The notes: a model not told the origin generated them from the sequence alone. A DNA stretch of 64,000 nucleotides from Acetivibrio clariflavus DSM 19732 (GCF_000237085.1 NC_016627.1:1426001-1490000); one strand, 5' to 3'; shown: positions 29,557 to 40,020, counted from the first letter of the stretch. Numbers and translations: made by a program.

Positions 29557-29600
29557 ATGCTTTCCTGCTTCAGGAATGAGCCTGACAGGAAAGCATTTTT
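29557..29600 (+). terminator. intrinsic terminator upstream of the ANTAR gene
   Basis: ATGCTTTCCTG (29557-29567) pairs perfectly with CAGGAAAGCAT (29586-29596), with a further inner TCAGG/CCTGA stem, followed by TTTTG. It closes the valS transcription unit. Confidence 0.9.
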
Positions 29601-29671
29601 GTTTATACTCTTTCCAGTTAATGTGAAATTCTGGTATACAATTAGTATACAATGAAAGTGAGGGGATCAAA

Positions 29672-30244
29672 ATGGACTGCATTAAATTTATATTAGTGGG
29701 AGAAGATAATAAACTTTTGGCGAATTTTAAAAATACACTGTGTTCGAACGGAATGATATATACCGGATATACAAAAGAACCCGTCAATATTTTAAGACTT
29801 GTCAGAACGCATTTACCTGAATATATAGTAATTGATGTGGGAAAGAACTTCGCAAAATTAAAGCATGTATTGGAGATAATCGATGAGGAAATGCTGGCAG
29901 CATGCACTTTGGTCCTGGATATAAAGAGTGATGAAATCTCCGACTTTTTACGAAATTCAAGAGTTATGACCTATGTGACAAAACCTGTTTTTGATGAAAT
30001 TATAAATCAAATTGCCGAATTAAGTATATTAAATTTTAAAAGGGTTTGGGAATACGAACAAAAGGTAAAAAAATTAAATGATACTTTAGAGAGCAGAAAG
30101 GTAATAGAAAAGGCAAAATGGATATTGGTACAGCAAAAGGGGCTGTCTGAAGCCGAAGCCTATGAACTTATAAAGAAAACAAGCAGAGATAACAGAATAC
30201 CGATGAAATACATTGCTGATGCAATTATTCTTACCCGAAGTTAA
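29672..30244 (+). CDS. ANTAR-domain response regulator, likely nif antiterminator
   Basis: A 190-residue two-domain regulator. Residues 1-120 resemble a receiver domain, weakly conserved: acidic GED at 10-12, a candidate phospho-Asp55 in YIVIDVG, and TKP near 113. A coiled linker follows and the C-terminal ~55 residues are an ANTAR RNA-binding domain (KAKWILVQQKGLSEAEAYEL, then AIILTRS). ANTAR proteins bind paired hairpins in leader RNAs and prevent termination, often in nitrogen genes. The next gene is nifH, whose long leader has a terminator at 30585, the obvious target. No cognate histidine kinase is adjacent. Confidence 0.88.
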   Translation: MDCIKFILVGEDNKLLANFKNTLCSNGMIYTGYTKEPVNILRLVRTHLPEYIVIDVGKNFAKLKHVLEIIDEEMLAACTLVLDIKSDEISDFLRNSRVMTYVTKPVFDEIINQIAELSILNFKRVWEYEQKVKKLNDTLESRKVIEKAKWILVQQKGLSEAEAYELIKKTSRDNRIPMKYIADAIILTRS

Positions 30245-30287
30245 TGTAAATGAAAAGAATAGTAGATGCAAGAGTAAAATATTGAAA

Positions 30288-30344
30288 TTGCAAAAATGCA
30301 TAAAAAATAAAAAATATTTAATAAAAACTATTGCATTTTTGCAA
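30288..30344. repeat. 13-bp inverted repeat overlapping the nif promoter
   Basis: TTGCAAAAATGCA (30288-30300) and TGCATTTTTGCAA (30332-30344) are perfect inverted copies 31 bp apart. The right copy covers the -35 region of the proposed nif promoter, so a repressor or activator site is plausible; a transcript end for the ANTAR gene is another reading. Confidence 0.6.
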
Positions 30345-30359
30345 GATGCATGCTAATAT
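30331..30359 (+). promoter_or_regulatory. candidate sigma-A promoter of the nif operon
   Basis: TTGCAT (30331-30336), 17-bp spacer, TAATAT (30354-30359), with a TGC just before the -10. Transcription from about 30366 would give a leader of about 375 nt before nifH. Confidence 0.65.
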
Positions 30360-30365
30360 AAATTC

Positions 30366-31562
<1,197 letters not shown>

Positions 31563-31583
31563 TGAAAGGAGGAATTGATAATT

Positions 31584-31910
31584 ATGTTAATGATTAGAGC
31601 TATTATAAGACCTGAAAAAGTGGGAGTTGTACTTTCGGAACTTTGCGATGCCGGATTCCCCGCAGTCACTAAAGTGGATGTTATGGGACGCGGTAAACAA
31701 AGAGGAGTAAAAGTAGGAGAAGTGTTCTATGATGAGATCCCTAAAGAGATGTTGATGATAGTTGTAAAAGATGAGGATAAGGATGACGTGATTAAAATAA
31801 TTATGAAAAATGCCAAGACCGGTACCAACGGTGCTTTTGGAGACGGAAAGATATTTGTAAGTCCGGTGGAAGAGGCATATACCATAAGTTCCGGAGAAAA
31901 CGGTCTGTAA
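31584..31910 (+). CDS. nifI1: nitrogen regulatory PII-type protein NifI1
   Basis: A 108-residue PII/GlnB family protein. It starts MLMIRAIIRPEK, has the T-loop segment GRGKQRGVKVG, and ends with GDGKIFVSPVEEAY as in PII proteins. NifI1 and NifI2 form a complex that binds NifDK and blocks NifH access when fixed nitrogen is plentiful (2-oxoglutarate and ATP relieve this), as shown in methanogens. The nifH-nifI1-nifI2-nifD order is the usual one for this control. ATG 31584 is chosen; the TTG at 31575 is too close to the AAAGGAGG site. Confidence 0.95.
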   Translation: MLMIRAIIRPEKVGVVLSELCDAGFPAVTKVDVMGRGKQRGVKVGEVFYDEIPKEMLMIVVKDEDKDDVIKIIMKNAKTGTNGAFGDGKIFVSPVEEAYTISSGENGL

Positions 31911-31923
31911 AGGAGGCGGCAAT

Positions 31924-32307
31924 ATGAAAGAAGTTCTTGCCATTATCAGAATGGAAATGATAAGCAAGACTAAGGAAGCACTGCTAAAAGAAGGCTTTGC
32001 GGCACTGAATTGCCGAAAAGTCATGGGAAGAGGAAAGAAAAAGGTGGATTTTTCGGTAATTGAGAACATGGTTAACGGTACCGAAATCTCTTCCCCGGCT
32101 GTGGCTGAGGCAATGTCCGAAGGGCACAGGCTTGTGCCCAAGCGATTATTGTCCCTGGTAGTCGCAGATCAGGATGTTAAAAAAGTGGTGGATATAATCA
32201 TTGAAACCAACAGTAAAGGAAGACCCGGAGACGGAAAGATATTTGTAATGCCAATAAGCGATGTGATCAGAATAAGAACCGGTGAAACGGGAGAAGTGGC
32301 AATTTAA
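31924..32307 (+). CDS. nifI2: nitrogen regulatory PII-type protein NifI2
   Basis: A 127-residue PII-family partner of NifI1. The N-terminus MKEVLAIIRMEMISKTK, the long T-loop GRGKKKVDFSVIENM, and the C-terminal GDGKIFVMPISDVIRIRTGE are characteristic; NifI2 has a longer T-loop than NifI1, which is the part that contacts nitrogenase. It lies 13 bp after nifI1 with an AAAGGAGG site and directly before nifD. Confidence 0.95.
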   Translation: MKEVLAIIRMEMISKTKEALLKEGFAALNCRKVMGRGKKKVDFSVIENMVNGTEISSPAVAEAMSEGHRLVPKRLLSLVVADQDVKKVVDIIIETNSKGRPGDGKIFVMPISDVIRIRTGETGEVAI

Positions 32308-32340
32308 ATTAGTAATTCCAACGATTTGAGGTGATTCAAA

Positions 32341-33930
32341 ATGAAACAGAAACTGGATAAAATTTTGGAAAAATATCCTGCGGCAGTGTTTAAGAACAGG
32401 AAACAGCACATTGTTGTAAAGGACGATAGCGCTGAACAGCCCCAGACTATTGCTGCCAACGTCAGAACCATTCCGGGGATAATTACAAACCGAGGATGCT
32501 GCTATGCCGGGTGTAAAGGTGTTGTATTGGGCCCATTGAGGGACGCAGTTGTACTAACCCACGGACCTATAGGCTGTGGCTATTATACCTGGGGCACCAG
32601 AAGAAACAAAGGAAGGACGAAAGGCGACGAGCTAAACCTATTAGCCTACTGTTTTTCCACTGATCTTCAGGAAAGTGACATAGTATTCGGCGGGGAGAAA
32701 AAGCTTTATCAGGCCATAAGAGAGGCTGTAGATATATTTAAACCTAAAACCATATTTATCTGTGCCACATGCCCTGTGGGACTTATAGGGGATGATATAC
32801 ATGCAGTGGCGTTAAGGGCTCAAAAAGAATTCGGAATAAAGGTTGTTGCCTTTAGTTGTGAAGGATATAAAGGAGTCAGTCAGTCCGGCGGTCACCATAT
32901 TGCCAATAACGGCTTGATAAAACACATAATAGGTACAGGTGAAAAAGCCGTTGGAAAGTATTCAATAAATTTGCTCGGTGAATACAATATCGGCGGTGAC
33001 GGCTGGGAAATTGAAAGGATTCTAAAAAAGATAGGCTATGAAATTGTAGCATTAATTCCTGGAAACGGTACGGTTGAAGATTTGAAATATGCTCATAAAG
33101 CTACTCTGAACGTAATTCAATGCCATCGTTCCATCAACTATATAGGTGACATGATGAGGACAAAATACGGCCAGGATTGGCTCAAAGTAAACTTTATCGG
33201 AATAAGCAGCACCATAAAGAGCCTGAGGGATTTGGCGAGATATTTCGATGATCCGGATCTCTACGCAAGGACTGAAGCGGTAATAGCTGAAGAGCTTGAA
33301 GAGATAACCCCGCAAATTGAAGAGTACAGGAAGATATGCAAGGGCAAGACAGCTGCACTTTTTGTCGGAGGTTCAAGAGCTCATCATTATCAGCACTTAT
33401 TCAAAGACCTTGGCGTAGAAACGGTTCTTGCGGGATATGAATTTGCCCACAGGGACGATTATGAAGGAAGAGAGGTACTGCCGACAATAAAGGAAGACGG
33501 GGACAGTAAGAACATAGAAAACCTTGAAGTGGAACCGGATCCAAAACATTACAGGATCTTTCTTTCGAAAGAAAAGTACGAACAGCTTAAAAATGAGATA
33601 CAGCTTAACGACTATACCGGCATGATACGGGAGATGAAAAACGGAAGTCTTGTTATAGACGATTTGAACCACTATGAGACTGAAGAAATTTTGAAGCTTT
33701 TAAAACCGGATATTTTCTGTTCAGGTATTAAGGATAAATACGTTGCCCATAAGGCAGGAATTTTCTCCAAACAGCTTCATTCCTACGATTACAGCGGTCC
33801 GTATGCCGGTTTCAGAGGTGCGGTTATATTTGCAAGGGATATAGCCATGGGACTGAAAACTCCTTCATGGAAACTGGTTACACCTCCCTGGAAGACACAA
33901 CCTATCATTGAAGGAAGCTATGTCTGCTAA
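32341..33930 (+). CDS. nifD: nitrogenase molybdenum-iron protein alpha chain NifD
   Basis: A 529-residue catalytic subunit. P-cluster cysteines are visible in NRGCCYAGCKG, GPIGCGYYTWG and CATCPVGLIGDD. FeMo-cofactor ligands are the Cys in VIQCHRS and the His in LHSYDYSGPYAGFRG. It contains the ~50-residue insertion (around residues 385-440, GREVLPTIKEDG onward) typical of the clostridial NifD, making it longer than the Azotobacter protein. It pairs with NifK encoded next and sits under NifI control. GAGGTGA precedes the ATG. Confidence 0.97.
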   Translation: MKQKLDKILEKYPAAVFKNRKQHIVVKDDSAEQPQTIAANVRTIPGIITNRGCCYAGCKGVVLGPLRDAVVLTHGPIGCGYYTWGTRRNKGRTKGDELNLLAYCFSTDLQESDIVFGGEKKLYQAIREAVDIFKPKTIFICATCPVGLIGDDIHAVALRAQKEFGIKVVAFSCEGYKGVSQSGGHHIANNGLIKHIIGTGEKAVGKYSINLLGEYNIGGDGWEIERILKKIGYEIVALIPGNGTVEDLKYAHKATLNVIQCHRSINYIGDMMRTKYGQDWLKVNFIGISSTIKSLRDLARYFDDPDLYARTEAVIAEELEEITPQIEEYRKICKGKTAALFVGGSRAHHYQHLFKDLGVETVLAGYEFAHRDDYEGREVLPTIKEDGDSKNIENLEVEPDPKHYRIFLSKEKYEQLKNEIQLNDYTGMIREMKNGSLVIDDLNHYETEEILKLLKPDIFCSGIKDKYVAHKAGIFSKQLHSYDYSGPYAGFRGAVIFARDIAMGLKTPSWKLVTPPWKTQPIIEGSYVC

Positions 33931-33959
33931 AAATTCATGGAAATAAGGAGGGATTCTAT

Positions 33960-35321
33960 ATGTTAGATTTTACACCCAAAGAGTATGTCGATAGAAAAGG
34001 GTTGGTTATAAATCCTGCAAAAACCTGTCAGCCGGTTGGTGCAATGTACGCGGCTTTGGGGATTCACAAATGCCTTCCCCACAGCCACGGTTCGCAAGGA
34101 TGCTGTGCATATCACAGAAAATTTCTGACGAGGCATTTCAGAGATCCCGTTATGGCATCCACCAGTTCTTTTACCGAAGGTGCAGCTGTTTTTGGCGGCG
34201 GAACAAACTTGAAGACTGCAATTAAAAATGTTTTTTCAATATATAATCCTGATATAATTGCTATTCACACCACATGCCTTTCAGAGACAATAGGAGATGA
34301 TATACCGGCGATTATTCTACAGTCTCAGGTTCCGGAGGGGAAGATAGTAATTCATGCCAACACACCGAGTTATGTAGGTTCGCATATTACCGGATTTTCC
34401 AATATGGTTAAGGGGATGGTTAAGTACCTTTCGAAGAATAGCGGTGTACCCAACGGAAAAATAAATGTGATTCCGGGATTTGTAAATCCTGCTGATATGC
34501 GTGAAATGAAGAGAATCTTAAAGGCTTTCGGGGCAGAATTCATAATGTTTCCGGACACCAGCGGAGTGTTGGACGCTCCCATGACAGGAAAATATGAAAT
34601 GTATCCTTCCGGGGGGACAAAAGTAGAGGAACTTATAGATACAGGCAATTCAAAGGCAACTATTGCGTTGGGAAGCTTTGCATCGGCGGATGGAGCTTTT
34701 GAATTGGATAAAAAGTGTAAAGTGCCTTACACGGTACTTAAAACACCCATTGGCATCGAAGCAACCGACAGATTCTTAATGGAGATATCAAAGATTACCG
34801 GAAAAGAAATACCGTATGAGTTGGAAGAAGAAAGAGGCCAGGTAGTTGACGTGATGGTGGATTGCCATTATCACTATCATGGAAAAAAGGTTGCCATATT
34901 CGGAGATCCCGACCTGGTAATTGCCCTTACCGAGTTTGCAATAAGTCTTGGAATGATTCCGAAGTATGTGTTAACCGGAACTCCAGGCGACAGCTTTGAA
35001 AAAGAAGTTGGTGAAATGCTGAAGGCTGCAGGAGTTGATGGCAAGGTAAAAGCCGCCGGGGACCTGTTTACTTTGCATCAATGGATAAAGGAAGAACCGG
35101 TAGACCTATTGATGGGTACTACTCACGGAAAGTATATTGCAAGAGCAGAGGATATTCCATTTGTTCGCATAGGTTTCCCGATACTTGACAGAAGTGTACA
35201 TTCATATATGCCTCTGGTGGGTTACAGAGGAGCAATGAGAATAATTGAAATGATAAGCAATACCTTATTAGACAGGCAGGACAGGGATGCTGCCGATGAA
35301 GACTTGGAACTTATCATGTAA
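33960..35321 (+). CDS. nifK: nitrogenase molybdenum-iron protein beta chain NifK
   Basis: A 453-residue beta subunit. The three P-cluster cysteines are in NPAKTCQPVGA, GSQGCCAYHR and TTCLSETIGDD. It lacks the ~50-residue N-terminal arm of Azotobacter NifK, which matches the short C. pasteurianum type and complements the insertion in NifD. GGAGGGATT precedes the ATG. A 330-bp structured spacer follows before nifE. Confidence 0.97.
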   Translation: MLDFTPKEYVDRKGLVINPAKTCQPVGAMYAALGIHKCLPHSHGSQGCCAYHRKFLTRHFRDPVMASTSSFTEGAAVFGGGTNLKTAIKNVFSIYNPDIIAIHTTCLSETIGDDIPAIILQSQVPEGKIVIHANTPSYVGSHITGFSNMVKGMVKYLSKNSGVPNGKINVIPGFVNPADMREMKRILKAFGAEFIMFPDTSGVLDAPMTGKYEMYPSGGTKVEELIDTGNSKATIALGSFASADGAFELDKKCKVPYTVLKTPIGIEATDRFLMEISKITGKEIPYELEEERGQVVDVMVDCHYHYHGKKVAIFGDPDLVIALTEFAISLGMIPKYVLTGTPGDSFEKEVGEMLKAAGVDGKVKAAGDLFTLHQWIKEEPVDLLMGTTHGKYIARAEDIPFVRIGFPILDRSVHSYMPLVGYRGAMRIIEMISNTLLDRQDRDAADEDLELIM

Positions 35322-35359
35322 AATTAATGTTCTGTATAGGTTGTTATAACCAGGTTTTC

Positions 35360-35582
35360 CCTCCTATCAAATTTTACACTCCGATGACGGCTGTAAAGGA
35401 AAAATTCTTTATCCTATTCTTAAGGGAATGAATAAATCGCTTAAAGCTGTTTACATTGAATACGCCCCCATTATGTGGCCAAGGCTGTTTCAAAAAACCC
35501 CAATACAATTGAACAGGAACCGATTGATAGCTTAAAGCTGTTTTAAGCGATTTATGAAATAAAGAATTTTTCTGATAGGAGG
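35360..35582. repeat. nested inverted repeat element between nifK and nifE
   Basis: Three pairs of perfect arms are nested: CCTCCTATCA/TGATAGGAGG (35360-35369, 35573-35582), GAAAAATTCTTTAT/ATAAAGAATTTTTC (35399-35412, 35559-35572) and ATAAATCGCTTAAA/TTTAAGCGATTTAT (35432-35445, 35542-35555). A 13-bp direct repeat CTTAAAGCTGTTT occurs at 35440 and 35531. The RNA would fold into one long arm. It resembles a small palindromic mobile element or an RNA stability/processing element; no coding sequence is seen. Confidence 0.8.
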
Positions 35583-35601
35583 ATTTATATAAATCTCTTT
35601 T

Positions 35602-35635
35602 GGTTTTCCTTAGGCTTTGGTGCCTAAGGAAGACC
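35602..35635 (+). promoter_or_regulatory. strong stem-loop upstream of nifE
   Basis: GGTTTTCCTTAGGC (35602-35615) pairs with GCCTAAGGAAGACC (35622-35635), 14 bp with one G-U pair and the six-base loop TTTGGT. Without a T-run it is not a terminator; it probably sets RNA stability or processing between nifDK and nifEN. Confidence 0.7.
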
Positions 35636-35651
35636 GTAAAGAGGGAAAGGA

Positions 35652-37016
35652 ATGATGGATATGTCAAGCACAGTCAAATATGAAGTTCTCGAGGAAAGAA
35701 AAGATTTTATATGTCTTAAGTCAAAAGGTGATAACAATCTTCAATGCGAAAAGCATAGCATTGCCGGCAGTATCAGTCAGAGAGCATGTGTCTACTGTGG
35801 TGCAAGGGTGGTTTTAAATCCGATTACCGACGCTTGGCATATAGTGCACGGTCCGATAGGCTGCGCCAGTTATACATGGGATATAAGAGGAAGTTTATCC
35901 AGTGGTCCTGAGATTTATCGCAACAGTTTTTCGACCGACCTGAGAGAAAAGGATGTGGTTTTCGGAGGAGAAAAAAAACTTACAGCTGCAATTGATGAAA
36001 TATGCGAAAAGTATTCGCCGAAATTGATTTTCGTTTATGCCACTTGCATAGTCGGAGTTATTGGCGATGATATAGATGCAGTGTGCAAAAGAGCTGAGGA
36101 GGAATATAAGATTCGTGTTATTCCGGTAAAGTCAAGCGGTTTTTCAGGGAACAAATCAATGGGATATAAAGCTGCATGCAAAGCATTGCTTAAATTGATG
36201 GAAGAAAATAAAGGAGATAAAAAAATCAAAGGAATAAATATCCTGGGGGACTTTAACCTGGCCGGTGAAATGTGGATTATATCGCAGTACTTTAAGGAAA
36301 TCGGCATAAATGTGGTTTCAAAACTTACCGGAGATAGCAGATATGAGGAAATAATCCAGGCACCATATGCCTCCCTCAATATTGTTCAATGTGCAGGTTC
36401 CATGACCTACCTTGCAAAGGAGATGGAAAAGAAATTTGGGATTCCTTTTATAAAAGTTAGTTTTTTCGGAATCGAAGATACCGTATCATCCATTATGAAT
36501 GTGGCCTATGCCATGGGAGATAAGCAGTCGGTGAAGAAGGCAAAGGAATTGATTGAAGGAGAACTTATAAGAATTGAACCTAAATTGGATTTCTATAGGA
36601 GAAGGCTTAAAGGCAAAAGAGCTGCAATTTATGTTGGAGGAGGATTTAAGGCTATTTCTCTTATAAGACAGTTTAATGATCTTGGAATGAAAACTGTGAT
36701 GGTGGGAACCCAGACAGGGAAAAAAGAAGAATATGAGGTGCTGAAAAATATTGTTGACGAAGGAACGGTTATTCTGGATGATACAAATCCGGTGGAACTT
36801 GAGAAATTTATGACGGAAAAAGGTGCGGATATCCTGGTGGGAGGTGTAAAGGAAAGACCTCTGGCATACAAACTGGGCATTGCATTCTGCGATCACAATC
36901 ATGAGAGAAAACATCCGTTATGCGGTTTTGAAGGAGCAGTAAACTTTGCAAAGGAGATTGACAGCACTATTAACAGTCCTGTATGGAACGTAATACGTCA
37001 GGGGGGATATGCGTGA
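35652..37016 (+). CDS. nifE: nitrogenase cofactor scaffold NifE
   Basis: A 454-residue NifD homologue that with NifN holds the cofactor precursor during FeMo-co assembly. Conserved cysteines lie in RACVYCGARVV, GPIGCASYTW and YATCIVGVIGDD, and NIVQCAGSM matches the cofactor-side Cys region. There are three close ATGs (35652, 35655, 35661) after GAGGGAAAGG; the third is also well placed. Its stop overlaps the GTG start of the nifN-nifB fusion, so both are coupled. Confidence 0.95.
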   Translation: MMDMSSTVKYEVLEERKDFICLKSKGDNNLQCEKHSIAGSISQRACVYCGARVVLNPITDAWHIVHGPIGCASYTWDIRGSLSSGPEIYRNSFSTDLREKDVVFGGEKKLTAAIDEICEKYSPKLIFVYATCIVGVIGDDIDAVCKRAEEEYKIRVIPVKSSGFSGNKSMGYKAACKALLKLMEENKGDKKIKGINILGDFNLAGEMWIISQYFKEIGINVVSKLTGDSRYEEIIQAPYASLNIVQCAGSMTYLAKEMEKKFGIPFIKVSFFGIEDTVSSIMNVAYAMGDKQSVKKAKELIEGELIRIEPKLDFYRRRLKGKRAAIYVGGGFKAISLIRQFNDLGMKTVMVGTQTGKKEEYEVLKNIVDEGTVILDDTNPVELEKFMTEKGADILVGGVKERPLAYKLGIAFCDHNHERKHPLCGFEGAVNFAKEIDSTINSPVWNVIRQGGYA

Positions 37017-39715
37017 AAAACAGAAATTTTGTGAATTTAAATATAAATCCATGTAAAATGTGTATGCCCATGGGTGCAGCACTGGCTTTAAAAGGTATTG
37101 AAAACAGCATGCTGATGCTGCACGGTTCCCAGGGATGCAGTACGTATATAAGACGCCATATGGCGGGACACTACAATGAACCTATTGACATAGCATCTTC
37201 TTCACTGAATGAAGAGGGGACTGTATACGGCGGTTCTGCAAATTTGAAAAAAGGTCTCATGAATGTAATTAAATTATATAATCCGGATATTATTGGAGTT
37301 GCCACCACATGTCTTGCCGAAACCATTGGCGAGGATATAAGGAGAATAATACAGGAATTTTATGACGAAAACCTTGAAGAAGGACTAAGTATTAACAGAG
37401 TTAAGATTCTTCCCATATGTACCCCGGGATATGGAGGTACCCATTTTGAAGGTTATTATGCGGCACTTACAAGTCTTGTAAAAGAACTTGCGAAAAAGTG
37501 TGAATCCACCGGTAAAGTCAACATTATAATGGGCAGCATGAATCCGGGAGATGTAAGAAATATAAAGAGGATACTGGAAAGTTTTAATATTGACTATACC
37601 ATGTTCCCGGATGTTTCGGATACCCTTGATGCTCCCTATAGAAGAGAATATAAGCGAATTCCCGACGGAGGCACGAAATTGGAGGACATTGAAAAAATGG
37701 CAGGAGCTAAGGCCACCGTTGAGATAGGATTGACCGTACCGGATAAACTGTCACCCGGCCTGTATCTTGAAAAGGAGTTTGGCGTACCTCTCTATCGGTG
37801 CGCAATGCCGGTTGGAATTCATGCTACCGATGCCTTTATTGATATATTAAGAAAAATATCGGGAAAGGAAATGCCGAAAGAACTTCTGAACGACAGGGGA
37901 AGACTGATTGACGCAATGATTGATTCCCACAAATTTAACGGTGAGGGAAGGGCTGTAATTTTCGGAGAACCGGAGCTGTGTTATGCTGTTAGCATGTTGT
38001 GTATGGAAAACGGTGTAAAGCCGGTATTGATTGCTACCGGAGCCGAAAGCCAAAGCTTAAAAAGTCTTCTGGAGAACAATTTTACCGATGAAGAGGTTAC
38101 AGTATTGGATGACACGGATTTTGACACAATCAGGGATTATGCAGTAAAACTTGAAGCAAATATACTTATAGGAAATTCCGACGGCAAGGTAATTACTGAA
38201 AAAGAGGGAATTCCTCTTGTAAGGGTTGGTTTCCCGGTTCACGACAGAGTGGGGGGACAGAGAAAAGTTATAACCGGATACAATGGTACACTTAACCTCC
38301 TCGATGAAATTACAAATACCCTTTTGGAAAAGAAATATTCCGGTTATAGAGAAAGGACGTATAACCTTTATTTCAAAGAATACAAAGAGAGCGGCATAAA
38401 TACCGATAAGGACAAAACAAGGCAGGTTACTACCATAAAATCCGATGTGGACAGGAAAATATATAATTTGGAAAAGACCGAAAAACATCCGTGTTTTACA
38501 GCAGGTAACTGTAAAATTGCCAGAATGCACATACCTGTAGCACCAAAATGCAATATTCAATGCAATTATTGCAACAGAAAATACGATTGCCAGAATGAAA
38601 GTCGGCCGGGAGTTACCAGTGAAGTGTTATCGCCCCAGGAGGCTTTGAATAAGTTCCTGAAGGTGAAGGAGAAGCTTCAAAATTTGAAAGTAGTGGGGAT
38701 AGCCGGGCCGGGTGACGCTTTGGCAAACTTTGAAAACACGAAAAAGACCATTGAACTGATAAAAGAGGCTGATCCGGAAATTGTTGTATGCTTGTCCACA
38801 AACGGTTTGATGCTTCCCTTCTATGCCGATGACCTAATTGAGGCCGGTGTATCCCATGTGACTGTTACTATAAATGCAATAGATCCGGAGATTGGAGCTA
38901 AAATTTATAAGTACGTCAATTTTAGAGGTAAAAGGCTTACAGGAAGGGAAGGGGCAGAGGTTATTATAAAAAATCAGCTGTCCGGTTTAAAATACCTTTC
39001 TGAAAGAGGGGTAGTGTGCAAGGTGAACATAGTTCTGATTAAGGGAATTAATGATGGGCATGTTGAGGAAGTTGTCAGGAAAGTTAAAGAGTGCGGAGCT
39101 TATATAACCAATATAATGCCTTTAATTCCTGCTAAAGGAACTGCTTTTGAAAAAATGCCGCTTGTAAGCAATAAAGAGCTGAATGAAGTACGGAAGAGGT
39201 GTGAAGTATACATAAAGCAGATGTATCACTGCAGGCAGTGTCGGGCGGATGCTATCGGAACATTGGAACGGGATGTTTCGCCGGAATTTGGAGCAATTAA
39301 TTGCTCAAAAGTGAATGATACAGATTTGGAAAAGCAAAAGTTTAAATATTATACCTTTGCGGTTGCAACCGGGTCCGGTATATATATAGATAAACATTTC
39401 GGTCATGTAGAGGAGTTTTATATATTCAATTATTGGTTAGGAAATGTCAGTTTTCTTGAAAAAAGAACTGTGAACAAGTATTGCAACGGTTTTGACGACT
39501 GTGACAATGAAGAATCCAAAATTGACAGGATAATAAATGCTTTATCCGATTGTGACGGCGTACTGACTCTAAGAATAGGATATAATCTACAAAAGAAACT
39601 TGAGGAAGTGGGGATAAGGGTTTTTCAGACCTGCGGAACTATTGAAGAGGGCATTAGATTTGCGGTGAGCGAATTGAATAGTCAAAAGGAAGAGACAAAG
39701 GGGGAACGTGTATGA
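37013..39715 (+). CDS. nifN-nifB: NifN-NifB fusion with C-terminal NifX-like domain
   Basis: A 900-residue fusion. Residues 1 to about 440 are NifN, the partner of NifE (NPCKMCMPMGA, HGSQGCSTYI, TTCLAETIGED). Residues about 490-775 are NifB, a radical SAM enzyme making NifB-co (the 8Fe-9S-C core), with the CxxxCxxC cluster at 513, 517 and 520 (KCNIQCNYCNRKYDC). The last ~115 residues resemble NifX/NafY (HFGHVEEFYIF), which binds cofactor. The NifN-B fusion is known from C. pasteurianum. GTG 37013, overlapping the nifE stop and preceded by GGGGGG, is chosen over an ATG 30 bp upstream. Confidence 0.95.
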   Translation: MKNRNFVNLNINPCKMCMPMGAALALKGIENSMLMLHGSQGCSTYIRRHMAGHYNEPIDIASSSLNEEGTVYGGSANLKKGLMNVIKLYNPDIIGVATTCLAETIGEDIRRIIQEFYDENLEEGLSINRVKILPICTPGYGGTHFEGYYAALTSLVKELAKKCESTGKVNIIMGSMNPGDVRNIKRILESFNIDYTMFPDVSDTLDAPYRREYKRIPDGGTKLEDIEKMAGAKATVEIGLTVPDKLSPGLYLEKEFGVPLYRCAMPVGIHATDAFIDILRKISGKEMPKELLNDRGRLIDAMIDSHKFNGEGRAVIFGEPELCYAVSMLCMENGVKPVLIATGAESQSLKSLLENNFTDEEVTVLDDTDFDTIRDYAVKLEANILIGNSDGKVITEKEGIPLVRVGFPVHDRVGGQRKVITGYNGTLNLLDEITNTLLEKKYSGYRERTYNLYFKEYKESGINTDKDKTRQVTTIKSDVDRKIYNLEKTEKHPCFTAGNCKIARMHIPVAPKCNIQCNYCNRKYDCQNESRPGVTSEVLSPQEALNKFLKVKEKLQNLKVVGIAGPGDALANFENTKKTIELIKEADPEIVVCLSTNGLMLPFYADDLIEAGVSHVTVTINAIDPEIGAKIYKYVNFRGKRLTGREGAEVIIKNQLSGLKYLSERGVVCKVNIVLIKGINDGHVEEVVRKVKECGAYITNIMPLIPAKGTAFEKMPLVSNKELNEVRKRCEVYIKQMYHCRQCRADAIGTLERDVSPEFGAINCSKVNDTDLEKQKFKYYTFAVATGSGIYIDKHFGHVEEFYIFNYWLGNVSFLEKRTVNKYCNGFDDCDNEESKIDRIINALSDCDGVLTLRIGYNLQKKLEEVGIRVFQTCGTIEEGIRFAVSELNSQKEETKGERV

Positions 39716-40020
39716 AAAAGCCGAAATATCATGTTTTTGTCTGTACCAGTTCAAGAATTAACGGCACGCAGAAGGGATACTGCTTTTCGAAGGATGCTGT
39801 TTCAATTACTCAGAGTTTTATAGAAGAGATTGAAGCAAATGATCTATCCGACGATGTTATGGTTACAAATACGGGCTGTTTCGGTATTTGCAGTTCCGGA
39901 CCCATTGTGGTGGTGTATCCGGAGGGGGTGTGGTATAAGGAAGTAACCCCCGATGATGTACCGGAAATAGTGGAGTCGCATTTTATAAACGGCAAAAAGG
40001 TTGAAAGGCTCGAAATATAG
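39712..40020 (+). CDS. thioredoxin-like [2Fe-2S] ferredoxin
   Basis: A 102-residue ferredoxin of the C. pasteurianum 2Fe type. Cluster ligands Cys11, Cys24, Cys56 and Cys60 are all present (FVCTSSR, GYCFSK, GCFGIC). The fifth, non-essential cysteine of the pasteurianum protein (Cys14) is Ser here. It overlaps the end of nifN-B (ATGA), so it is part of the nif operon; in C. pasteurianum the homologue interacts with the MoFe protein. A role in delivering electrons or in cofactor assembly is inferred. Confidence 0.93.
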   Translation: MKKPKYHVFVCTSSRINGTQKGYCFSKDAVSITQSFIEEIEANDLSDDVMVTNTGCFGICSSGPIVVVYPEGVWYKEVTPDDVPEIVESHFINGKKVERLEI

